Below are positions 7,672 through 14,855 of a stretch of DNA of 64,000 nt, one piece after another. The stretch spans positions 124,001 to 188,000 of the forward strand of contig NIOE01000002.1 in the NCBI GenBank assembly GCA_002205125.1, given 5' to 3'. The notes beneath the pieces were generated by a model that ran no database searches, was not told the origin of the DNA, and worked only from the letters and a program-made list of their open reading frames with translations. The position numbers and the translations under genes are program-made. Each line of letters starts with the position of its first letter. Position 1 is the first letter of the stretch. The DNA is from Roseateles noduli (lineage in GTDB: Bacteria > Pseudomonadota > Gammaproteobacteria > Burkholderiales > Burkholderiaceae_C).

Positions 7672-7713
7672 ACGAGTGCCTACGCGGGAGCGTGTGGCAC
7701 TCGTTTTGTTTTT
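7672..7713 (+). terminator. Repeated GNRA-hairpin terminator, copy 3 (with covarying changes)
   Basis: The arms ACGAGTGCC (7672-7680) and GGCACTCGT (7696-7704) match copies 1 and 2. The inner stem is TACGC/GCGTG instead of CGCGC/GCGTG: a C-G pair becomes U-G and a G-U pair becomes A-U, so pairing is kept. The loop changes from GGAA to GGGA, still GNRA. TTTTGTTTTT follows. Confidence 0.8.
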
Positions 7714-8034
7714 AGCTTCCCAACCCAAGTGGTTAATTTTTGGATGACGTGTTCTTGGGCCTGAGTTGCTGACTTATTGCTATCGAATAACCCGAATCTC
7801 TTCTGTAGGGGCTCGGGCACTCTTGACCGACGGCAAGACACTCCGTCGAAATCAATCTCCACGCGCACGATGCTGTTGGGGGACTACTTTCATCAGTAAT
7901 TGAGAAGCCGCGACCTCAGCGATAAGCTTCGAACATTCAACTACGGCAACCAGCGGGCGTCCCGGCCAGTAAACCCGGTGCGAGCGCGATAGTCGCTTGA
8001 GCGGCTAAATTTCTTCTCGACTTTCGGAGTGGTC
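7714..8034. other. Non-coding gap before the membrane-protein module
   Basis: About 320 nt are A/T-richer at the left end. A 62-codon minus-strand frame crosses this region, but its last codons are made from the terminator hairpin, so I do not accept it as a gene. CGGAG at 8025-8029 is the probable ribosome binding site for the next gene. No clear promoter hexamers were seen. Confidence 0.4.
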
Positions 8035-8646
8035 ATGGCCGATTACGCGCAGATGAGTGTTGACGTCGTTGTCGTTTTATTGCCGGGGCTGGTGGGATTG
8101 ACCGTCTACTGTGCTTCGCTTCACCAGCCATTCTCTAAGAGCCCAGTGGAGTTCGCGCTCGTCGTCGCCGCTTCTAAGCTGACGCAGTATTTGGCCGTCG
8201 CCGTGCTGCCAAGTTGGGCGTCGAAATGGTCGGATCTGTTCAATATGACAGTCGCAATATTGGTGGCAATGTTGGCCGGTCTCTTGCTGTCGATGTTCTC
8301 AGAAGCGAAGGATCAAAAACGGAGGAAATCACGAGCGGATCCTTGCAAGGCCGCATCAGCGCCCATGCGTTGGGGAGCGATGTTCCGCGGCGAACGCAAG
8401 CATGTGCTTCTTCACCTGAAGAGTGGAGGGCGAGTATTGGGATGGCCGGAGGGCTGGCCGCATGAGCCGGATGTGGGGCACTTCCTGCTGGCGAATCCTC
8501 GTGACCTCAGCGGAGGCTCCACCGAAATCGACGAGCAATCGAGCGCGGCGGTCATTCCGGCCTCGGATGTGACACGAGTGGAGTTCATTGACGCGAGGCG
8601 GTTCGCCGCATTGAAACGCGGGCTGAGTCCGCTCGTTAACGCCTAA
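8035..8646 (+). CDS. Membrane-anchored protein, resembles DUF6338
   Basis: The start at 8035 is chosen over the in-frame GTG at 8029 because GGAG sits 5 nt before it. The 203-aa product has N-terminal hydrophobic segments (about residues 10-30, VVVVLLPGLVGLTVY; 43-58; and 68-86, ILVAMLAGLLLSMF). A cytoplasmic-looking domain follows, with HVLLHLKSGGRVLGWPEGWP and an acidic linker ahead of VIPASDVTRVEF. That pattern of membrane anchor plus 'LKSGxRxxGWPxxWP' domain is what I associate with DUF6338, an uncharacterised family; this is from memory and unverified. It is followed 26 nt later by two small paralogous membrane proteins and is likely in an operon with them. Confidence 0.65.
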   Translation: MADYAQMSVDVVVVLLPGLVGLTVYCASLHQPFSKSPVEFALVVAASKLTQYLAVAVLPSWASKWSDLFNMTVAILVAMLAGLLLSMFSEAKDQKRRKSRADPCKAASAPMRWGAMFRGERKHVLLHLKSGGRVLGWPEGWPHEPDVGHFLLANPRDLSGGSTEIDEQSSAAVIPASDVTRVEFIDARRFAALKRGLSPLVNA

Positions 8647-8672
8647 TCGTTGCCGATTGTCGGAGAGACTGA

Positions 8673-9023
8673 ATGCAAATATTCACCGATCCTTTCATCA
8701 CCTTCATTACCTACTGCGCACCCGGCCTGTGCGCCATCGTCCCTTACTGGATGCTTTGGCGAGTTGAAAGGGATCGAGGTGATCATTTGATGATGCTTTT
8801 CTGTTTCATCCTCTACTTCCGAGGGCTGCAGGAAGTCGCCTCTTTGCTGATGAGGTTCGTCTTCGGAAGTTCTTTCGTCTTCGGCGATTGGGGTGAGCCA
8901 TGGGCTAACTGGACGATGGCTCTCATTGGGCTGGCAACGGGCGTGTATATGGGAATCCGTTATCGCCGAATGGGTGAGGCGGCCAAGGATATTTATCCTT
9001 GGGATCCCTTTGCCTATCGTTGA
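8673..9023 (+). CDS. Small membrane protein, first of a tandem paralogous pair
   Basis: The 116-aa protein has about three hydrophobic segments. Landmarks are APGLCAIVPYWMLWRVERDR, FGSSFVFGDWGEPWANW, and the C-terminal YPWDPFAYR. The ATG follows GGAGAGACTGA with good spacing. The next gene encodes a diverged copy with the same landmarks, so the two arose by tandem duplication. The PYWMLW and FGSxxxFGxWGE elements match no family I can name. It is probably co-transcribed with the DUF6338-like gene upstream. Confidence 0.65.
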   Translation: MQIFTDPFITFITYCAPGLCAIVPYWMLWRVERDRGDHLMMLFCFILYFRGLQEVASLLMRFVFGSSFVFGDWGEPWANWTMALIGLATGVYMGIRYRRMGEAAKDIYPWDPFAYR

Positions 9024-9052
9024 CTGGCTGCGCTCCCAAGTGAGGGTTTCAT

Positions 9053-9385
9053 ATGGATGTCCAGTTCAGGGATTTCTTCTTCTATTTTTTGCCCGGTGTG
9101 CTCGCCGGCGTCCCCTACTGGGTGATGTGGCCGGTTCGCCGTAGTTTTCGAGACGTCGTATTCATGAGCGCGTTGTTCGCCACAAATGCCCAGTTCATTG
9201 CTCGATTTGCATCGGCGCTTTGTCAGCTTGTGTTTGGAAGTACCTTGATGTTCGGCGCCTGGGGAGAGGCGGCATCACTCGCAGCGATCAGTTCAATTGG
9301 CGCCGTGATCGCTGTGCTGTTCGCGCGGCATTGCCGGCGCATAGGCAAGAAGTACTATCCGTTTGAGCCAATGTCTGTGCGATGA
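9053..9385 (+). CDS. Small membrane protein, second of a tandem paralogous pair
   Basis: The 110-aa protein shares PYWVMWPVRR, FGSTLMFGAWGEAASL and the terminal YPFEPMSVR with its upstream neighbour, and has similar hydrophobic spacing. Between the landmarks the sequences have diverged extensively, so the duplication is not recent. The gene starts 29 nt after its paralogue. The putative unit is one DUF6338-like protein plus two small paralogues; its function is unknown. Confidence 0.65.
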   Translation: MDVQFRDFFFYFLPGVLAGVPYWVMWPVRRSFRDVVFMSALFATNAQFIARFASALCQLVFGSTLMFGAWGEAASLAAISSIGAVIAVLFARHCRRIGKKYYPFEPMSVR

Positions 9386-9412
9386 AAGGGCGAGATTCAG
9401 CGCAGGATTCGA

Positions 9413-9871
9413 CTACTCCAGATGCTCGTCCCGCGGACGGTCCGCGTACGTGATCTCCCCATCCGAGATCATGCCGATCGTCTGGACCCCATTGCGCTGG
9501 GCGGTGGCCATGACCCTCAGGACCGTCCCGTAGCTGGCTCCCTTCTGAGGCCAGAGGTGGACTTCGACCTGCTGGCCGGCGGCAACCTTGCCGACTGCAT
9601 GCATCCGCGCTTCGAGCTCAGCGTGACTGCTCAGGACCTCTCCCTCCCAGACGACGAGGCCGTTCTGATCGATGGTGACATTTTGGACCGGCGGCGGTCC
9701 ATTCAGTCCGACGCAGTGGTTGAAGATATCGAACCCCACCGCATGCAACGGTGCGGGAACGGCAACGAACCACAGCGCCACCACGGAGAGCAGCACGGCG
9801 GAGAAGGGCGCGGTGCTCACAGTCGTGAGACTCAGCGGTTCCGCATCCTCCGAAGCGTGGTTCGCGCGCAT
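9413..9871 (-). CDS. ExbD/TolR-like protein, orphan
   Basis: The 152-aa protein has one N-terminal transmembrane segment (about residues 24-45). The domain that follows has the ExbD/TolR periplasmic pattern: VTIDQNGLVVWEGEVLSSHA, ELEARM, QVEVHLWPQKGASYGTVLRV and a final strand GVQTIGMIS. In the family, ExbD/TolR proteins work with ExbB/TolQ to energise outer-membrane processes using proton motive force, and a conserved Asp in the transmembrane helix is essential. I see no Asp within this helix, and no exbB/tolQ partner lies in the window. It may be a divergent or non-energising relative. It is encoded downstream of the SulP permease on the same strand. Confidence 0.65.
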   Translation of the reverse strand: MRANHASEDAEPLSLTTVSTAPFSAVLLSVVALWFVAVPAPLHAVGFDIFNHCVGLNGPPPVQNVTIDQNGLVVWEGEVLSSHAELEARMHAVGKVAAGQQVEVHLWPQKGASYGTVLRVMATAQRNGVQTIGMISDGEITYADRPRDEHLE

Positions 9872-9957
9872 GTCTGCTCCCGTCTAGGTCTTGTGGCGAT
9901 GACGGCGATCTTCTCCGAAGAACCATTCGAGGTCGAGCGCCGTGCCCATCCGCTGCG

Positions 9958-11430
9958 CTACTCGATCCCCAGATCCAGCTTCGAGATCAGCGCCCGGCTC
10001 TGCGCGTTCATCCCCACGACTTCCACCGTGCTGCCGTGCTTGCGCAGCCGCTGGCAGACCTTGTCCAGCGCGTTCACCGCCGTGATGTCCCAGAAGTGCG
10101 CGCCGCCCAGGTCGATGCGGACCGGCTTGCCTTCGATGTCCCGGACGTCGAAGGCGTCGACGAGCAGGTCGGCTGACGCGAAGAACACCTGCCCCGACAC
10201 CCGATAGGTAAACTGCTCTTCCCCGGACTTCTCGACGTCCAGCAGCCGCGCGACCTTGAAGGTGAAGAACACGCCGCTGAGCAGCACGCCGACCGCGACG
10301 CCGGCCGCGAGGTTGTCCGACACCACCGTCACCGCGACGGTCGCGACCATGACCGCGCTGGACAGCTTCGGATGTCTGAGCAGCGCCCGGGCCGAGCCCC
10401 AGTCGAAGGTCGAGGCCGACACCATCACCATGATGGCCACCAGCGCCGCGACCGGCACCTGCGAGACCCAGGGCTTGAGCAGCACCATGAGCACGAGCAG
10501 GAAGGCCCCGGCGAAGAGCGTCGAGAGCCGCCCGCGGCCGCCGTAGCGGACGTTGCTGACGGTCTGTCCGATCATGCCGCAGCCCGCGATGCCACCGAAG
10601 AAGCTCGAAGCGATGTTGGCGGCGCCCAGGCCGGCGCACTCGCGATTCTTCGAGCTCGGCGTGTCGGTGAGGTCGTCCACGACGCTGGCCGTCATCATCG
10701 ATTCGAGCAGCCCCACCATCGCGATCGCGAAGGCCGGCAGCGCGATGAGCCGCAGCGTCTCCAGCGAGAACGGCACCTGCGGCAGCCCGAAGCTCGGCAG
10801 GCCGTCCGGCAGCAGGCCGAGGTCCGCGACGGTCTTCAACGGCAGCTGGAGCCAGTGCGCCGCCATCGTGAGCACCACGATGCAGACGAGCGGGGAGGGC
10901 ACGGCGGTCGTGATCCTCGGCAGCCCGTAGATGATCACGAGGCCCACGCCGACCATGGCCCAGGTCGCCGCGTTGGCGCCGATCAGATGCGGCATCTGGG
11001 CCGAGAAGATGAGGATGGCCAGCGCGTTGACGAACCCGGTGCGCACCGAGCCGGAGACGTATCGCATCAGCACGCCCAGCCGCAGCCAGCCGAACAGGAT
11101 CTGCACCAGCCCCGCCAGCACGCCGGCGGCGAAGAGGTACTGCACGCCGTGGGCGTGGACCAGCGGTGCGGCCACTAGCGCGACCGAGCCCGCCGCGGCG
11201 GACACCATCGCGGGCCGTCCGCCGGTGAAGGCGATGACCAGGCTGATGACGAAGGACGCGAAGAGGCCGACCGCCGGATCGACGCCGGCGACGAACGAGA
11301 AGGCGATGACCTCGGGGATCAGGGCGAAGGTGGCGACCGCGCCGGCCATGAGCTCGCGAGGGATGCTGGGCGCCCACTCGGCGCGGAAGGGATGGTGGTG
11401 TCGGGCGTGCCCCGGGAAACCTGATTTCAT
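9958..11430 (-). CDS. SulP-family anion permease with STAS domain
   Basis: The 490-aa product has multiple hydrophobic segments with SulP landmarks: an N-terminal AEWAPSIPRELMAGAV, FTGGRPAMVSAAAGSVALV in the transport core, and FGGIAGCGMIGQTVSN. It ends in a STAS domain (about residues 390-490) containing RIDLGGAHFWDITAVNALDK. SulP proteins move sulfate, bicarbonate or dicarboxylates across the inner membrane; the substrate cannot be read here. The frame stays open upstream to 11751, but that extension overlaps the terminator of the neighbouring gene, so I take the ATG at 11430. Its Shine-Dalgarno sequence is poor. Confidence 0.85.
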   Translation of the reverse strand: MKSGFPGHARHHHPFRAEWAPSIPRELMAGAVATFALIPEVIAFSFVAGVDPAVGLFASFVISLVIAFTGGRPAMVSAAAGSVALVAAPLVHAHGVQYLFAAGVLAGLVQILFGWLRLGVLMRYVSGSVRTGFVNALAILIFSAQMPHLIGANAATWAMVGVGLVIIYGLPRITTAVPSPLVCIVVLTMAAHWLQLPLKTVADLGLLPDGLPSFGLPQVPFSLETLRLIALPAFAIAMVGLLESMMTASVVDDLTDTPSSKNRECAGLGAANIASSFFGGIAGCGMIGQTVSNVRYGGRGRLSTLFAGAFLLVLMVLLKPWVSQVPVAALVAIMVMVSASTFDWGSARALLRHPKLSSAVMVATVAVTVVSDNLAAGVAVGVLLSGVFFTFKVARLLDVEKSGEEQFTYRVSGQVFFASADLLVDAFDVRDIEGKPVRIDLGGAHFWDITAVNALDKVCQRLRKHGSTVEVVGMNAQSRALISKLDLGIE

Positions 11431-11470
11431 CGCGGAATTGTAGGGATGCCCTCCAGCGAGCCCTCCAATG

Positions 11471-11504
11471 AAAAAAGGCCCGACCCGCTTGCGCGGACCG
11501 GGCC
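11471..11504 (-). terminator. Intrinsic terminator for the di-haem lipoprotein gene
   Basis: On the minus strand, the arms GGCCCG and CGGGCC (11477-11504), with extra pairs inside, are followed by TTTTTT (11471-11476). It lies 37 nt after the lipoprotein stop and would separate that gene from the SulP permease gene. Confidence 0.75.
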
Positions 11505-11540
11505 GAGGCCTCGACGGAGAGTCGCCTCTCCGCTCCAGCT

Positions 11541-14500
11541 TTACAAGGAGTTGAGGAACGCCAGCAGCGCCTCGCGATCCGTCGCGTTCATCTTCACGAA
11601 GCGCTGGCGGCTCGCGTCGCCTTCGCCGCCGTGCCACAGGATCGCCTCGGTCAGCGTGCGGGCGCGGCCGTCGTGCAGGTAACCCACCTTCACGCCGGTG
11701 CCGGCCACGCGTTCCGTGTAGCCGATGCCCCACAGGGCCGACGTGCGCCACTGGCTGCCGCTGGCCTGCGACTCCGCGAAGTTGTCGGCCAGATCGCTGC
11801 CCATGTCATGCAGCAGCAGGTCGGTGTAGGGCTTGATCGTCTGGTTGCGCATCTCCGCCAGTTCTGTGCCCAGGCCCGTCTTCATCTCGGCGATGTGGCA
11901 GGCCGTGCAACGGATGCTGTCGAACAGCTTCGCGCCCGACGCGATCTTCACCGGATCCACATCCAGGTAAGGCAGCGGGGTCACGCCCTTCGGGAAGCCG
12001 CTCACCAGGCTGCGCTGCGCCGGGACGCCCAGCTGGGCCACGTAGCGCGACAGCAGCGTCAGCTCGTCCTCGGTCACGCCCTTCTCGACCTTCTTGCTGT
12101 TGCAGTTGGCCGGACCGGCCAGGCAGTCCCGGTTCGGGTACACCGGCGAGGTCACCGACATGTCCAGCAGCAGCGCGTTGGCCGTCTGATGACGCAGGCT
12201 CACCTTGGCCGCCTTCCAGCCGTAGCGACCCACGCGCACCGCGCCGGTTTCCGGGTCGTAGACCAGGTTGGCCTGACCCTTCACGCCGTCCGCGTCCGGC
12301 GTCGTGCGCACCCGCGACAGGATGTCCGCGTCCGTGATCGCCTCCAGCAGACCCATGCCGATCACCGGCTGCGCGCTGCGCAGCGAGTACACCGTCGGGG
12401 TCGGGCCGTCGAAGCTGACCTTGGGCTTGCTCAGCGTCACCACGGTGCCGTCGGCCAGCGTCACGTTCTTCGTGTCGAAGCCCGACACGCGCACGCCGTT
12501 GCCCCAGTCCTGCGCCGCGCCGGTGGTGGCCGAGCGGGCATTCATCTGCACGGCCTCGCCGTACACCGGGTGGGGCAGCTGCTTGCCGTTGGCGTCCAGC
12601 GCGGCGACGCGCACCGCCATCGTGTCCAGGCGCTGGTTGAGCACCTGCGGCGCCAGGCTGCGGCCGTTGTTGATGTGGCAGCCGAAGCAGTTGGTCTGGT
12701 TGAAGCGCGGACCCTGCAGCTTCACCGCGTCGGTGTTGCGGTCGTTGCCCTGCTCGTTGTGATCACCGGTCCACATGTTGGTGTGGAACCAGCGACGGCC
12801 TTCCACGAAGCGCTGCATGTTCTGCATGCCGATCTGGAGATTCGGCTGCTGGAACATGAAGGTCGCGTTGTCGGCGTAGTCGTAGGAGACCGAGCCCGTG
12901 CCGCCCGACAGCGTTTCCACCGGCAGCGCCGCGTTGTTCAGGCGCGGCTGCACGCCGTACTGCGGACGCAGGCCGCTGCCCACGACGTAGGTGACTTCGT
13001 TGGTGTAGTACCGGAAGTTGCCGTTGTCCTGGATCGCGTCCATCGCCGCGCGGCTGGAGAAGAACGAGGGGGTGAACTCGATCGCCTGACCCACCTTGAG
13101 CGGGCTGGCCGGGATGTTGACGCCGTTGGGCACCATCACGCCGTTGGCGTTCGGGGACAGGTCCTGATGGCCGGGCATGTTGTCCAGCACCACCGAGCAG
13201 CCGTCGTTCGCGCCGATGACGCCGCCGTAGCCCGTGGTGGGCTTGAGCAGGGCGTTCTGGGGCGGCTTGGGGACGATCGGGCAGGAGGTCTTGTCGACGA
13301 AGCCGTCGGTGTAGGTGGTGCGGTCCAGCAGGTTGCCGGGCGACATCCAGCCGTAGCCGGTGACGTTCGGGTCGTCGGTGCGGCGGAAGAACGAGTGGCC
13401 GCCGCCGCGCTGCGCCTGCTGGAAGTACTGGTTGACGATCAGGGTCGGCTTGGTGACGCCGGCCACGCGGCTGTTGTCGATGAACTCGACACCCCAGGTG
13501 CGGTTCTTGAAGTAGTTGGCGATGAAGTTCAGGTAGGCGCCCGGGCCCTTGTCCTGCGGCTTGCCGTTGGCATCCACGGTGTCGTTGGGACCGAAGCCGA
13601 TCTCGTTCCAGTCCTCGCCGCGCTCGCGGCCGTGGCGCGACCGGCCGACGAAGCCCATGCGGGTCACCAGCGTGCCGTCGGGCAGGGTGAACTGCGTCGT
13701 CTCCAGCGTGGCCGGCGTCGCCGGCGTGACCACCGTGCTGTTGGCCGGCGGCGTGGGCACGGCCGAGGCGGTGAGCATCGGCAGCGTGTTGTCGCTGCCC
13801 GGCGAGCTGAAGTTGACCTCCAGCAGCGAGTAGCCGTACTGCGTGCCGCGCGCAACGCCCTGCAGGCGGATGTAGCGGGCGTTGGCGTTCAGGTTGAAGA
13901 ACTCCTCCGTGCCGCCCTTGCCGCCGACCACGTAGCGCAGCTGGTACCAGGTCTGGCCGTCATCGGAGACCTGCAGCGCGTACTCCTTGCCGTAGGCGTT
14001 CTGCCACACCAGCTTCAGGTAGCCGACCGGCGTCTTGGCGCCGAAGTCGAACTGGATCCAGGCCTTGTCGTCGAAGGCGCTGGCCCAGCGGGTGTTCAGG
14101 TCGCCGTCGAGCGTCTTCTGGGCGGTGTCGCCGTTGTTCTCCAGCGCGCTGGAGGTCGCCACGATGCCGGTGATCGCCTTGCCGGGCTTGCTGATGTCCA
14201 GGCCGCTGGGCGATTGCAGGGAGGCTGGCACGGACGGCGTGCCGCTGTTGCCGCTGTTGCCGGTATCGCCGCCGGAAGGCAGCGTCGGCGGCGCGGGAGC
14301 GGGCGGGGGCAGTTCGGGTTCGTCGCTGACGGGCGAGGACGCCGCGGGCGCTGGAGCAGGTGCGGGGGCCGGGGCGGGCGCAGGGGCCGGCGCGCCGGAC
14401 ACCGGCGGGCTGCCCGCATCGGCCGAGCCGCCGCCACCGCCGCCGCAGCCGACGAGCGTGCCGGCCGCGCTGAGCGCGACGACCGCGCTGAACATGAGTC

Positions 14501-14567
14501 CCCAGGACGTTGTCCGTGGGGCGGGGCATGCCGACTTCGGGTCAGCCTCTGAATGGTCGTGGCGCAT
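11541..14567 (-). CDS. Lipoprotein with discoidin-like domain and di-haem oxidoreductase core
   Basis: The start at 14567 is chosen for CAGGAGCGCC just before the ATG, giving 1008 aa. Order of parts: a signal sequence ending in the lipobox LVGC with Cys41; a poly-Gly then Ala-Pro repeat linker (about residues 42-110); an F5/8 type C (discoidin-like) domain (about 115-255) with DGDLNTRWASAFDDKAWIQF; and a large catalytic part with two haem-binding motifs, CFGCH near 627 and CTACH near 887. The C-terminal part (GKLFDSIRCTACH-type context, LLLHDMGSDLADNF, GYLHDGRARTLTEAILWHGG) matches the di-haem oxidoreductase (DHOR/DUF1111) family, related to bacterial di-haem peroxidases. It is probably an outer-membrane or surface redox enzyme. 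The natural substrate is unknown, and the discoidin domain suggests carbohydrate binding. Confidence 0.85.
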   Translation of the reverse strand: MRHDHSEADPKSACPAPRTTSWGLMFSAVVALSAAGTLVGCGGGGGGSADAGSPPVSGAPAPAPAPAPAPAPAPAASSPVSDEPELPPPAPAPPTLPSGGDTGNSGNSGTPSVPASLQSPSGLDISKPGKAITGIVATSSALENNGDTAQKTLDGDLNTRWASAFDDKAWIQFDFGAKTPVGYLKLVWQNAYGKEYALQVSDDGQTWYQLRYVVGGKGGTEEFFNLNANARYIRLQGVARGTQYGYSLLEVNFSSPGSDNTLPMLTASAVPTPPANSTVVTPATPATLETTQFTLPDGTLVTRMGFVGRSRHGRERGEDWNEIGFGPNDTVDANGKPQDKGPGAYLNFIANYFKNRTWGVEFIDNSRVAGVTKPTLIVNQYFQQAQRGGGHSFFRRTDDPNVTGYGWMSPGNLLDRTTYTDGFVDKTSCPIVPKPPQNALLKPTTGYGGVIGANDGCSVVLDNMPGHQDLSPNANGVMVPNGVNIPASPLKVGQAIEFTPSFFSSRAAMDAIQDNGNFRYYTNEVTYVVGSGLRPQYGVQPRLNNAALPVETLSGGTGSVSYDYADNATFMFQQPNLQIGMQNMQRFVEGRRWFHTNMWTGDHNEQGNDRNTDAVKLQGPRFNQTNCFGCHINNGRSLAPQVLNQRLDTMAVRVAALDANGKQLPHPVYGEAVQMNARSATTGAAQDWGNGVRVSGFDTKNVTLADGTVVTLSKPKVSFDGPTPTVYSLRSAQPVIGMGLLEAITDADILSRVRTTPDADGVKGQANLVYDPETGAVRVGRYGWKAAKVSLRHQTANALLLDMSVTSPVYPNRDCLAGPANCNSKKVEKGVTEDELTLLSRYVAQLGVPAQRSLVSGFPKGVTPLPYLDVDPVKIASGAKLFDSIRCTACHIAEMKTGLGTELAEMRNQTIKPYTDLLLHDMGSDLADNFAESQASGSQWRTSALWGIGYTERVAGTGVKVGYLHDGRARTLTEAILWHGGEGDASRQRFVKMNATDREALLAFLNSL

Positions 14568-14783
14568 GGCGCTCCTGCAGGTCCGATGAACTCTAGACAC
14601 CAGGGCGCGAGCAATTGCTCCGAACTCGACCCAGGTGGACTTTTGCCTGGTTCAAGCAGAGAACGTGCCGGTTGCGGATGGACACAAAGTGCGATGGGCG
14701 ACGCGAATCCGGCGTTTGTGTCGGCCGACCCTAATTCCAAAGAGGTATTCGGGCGATTGGCGATCCGACGCCAGGGTCAGGTT

Positions 14784-14799
14784 TTGTCAGGCCTGACAA
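14784..14799. promoter_or_regulatory. 16-bp perfect palindrome, candidate operator
   Basis: TTGTCAGGCCTGACAA reads the same on both strands. It sits in the gap between the divergent lipoprotein gene and the DUF445 gene, 57 nt before the latter. A weaker GACA/TGTC element follows at about 14807-14819. The binding protein is unknown. Confidence 0.45.
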
Positions 14800-14855
14800 G
14801 AGATGCGACAAATAGTGTCACTTCGATCTGCGGAAATCGATGAAACTCGCCGGCG

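Noticed and set aside
5331-7713. Integron attC sites as an explanation of the three hairpins
   Set aside because: The ends do not match the attC core (GTTRRRY/RYYYAAC), there is no integrase gene in the window, and T-tracts favour a terminator.
7680-7868. 62-codon minus-strand frame in the gap after the GNAT gene
   Set aside because: Its C-terminal codons (KTKRVPHAPA) come from the repeated terminator hairpin. A similar frame over copy 1 at 5215-5610 has the same artefact.
9958-11751. N-terminally extended SulP reading frame
   Set aside because: The extension covers the terminator of the neighbouring gene and has no protein-like composition; the ATG at 11430 starts a normal SulP.
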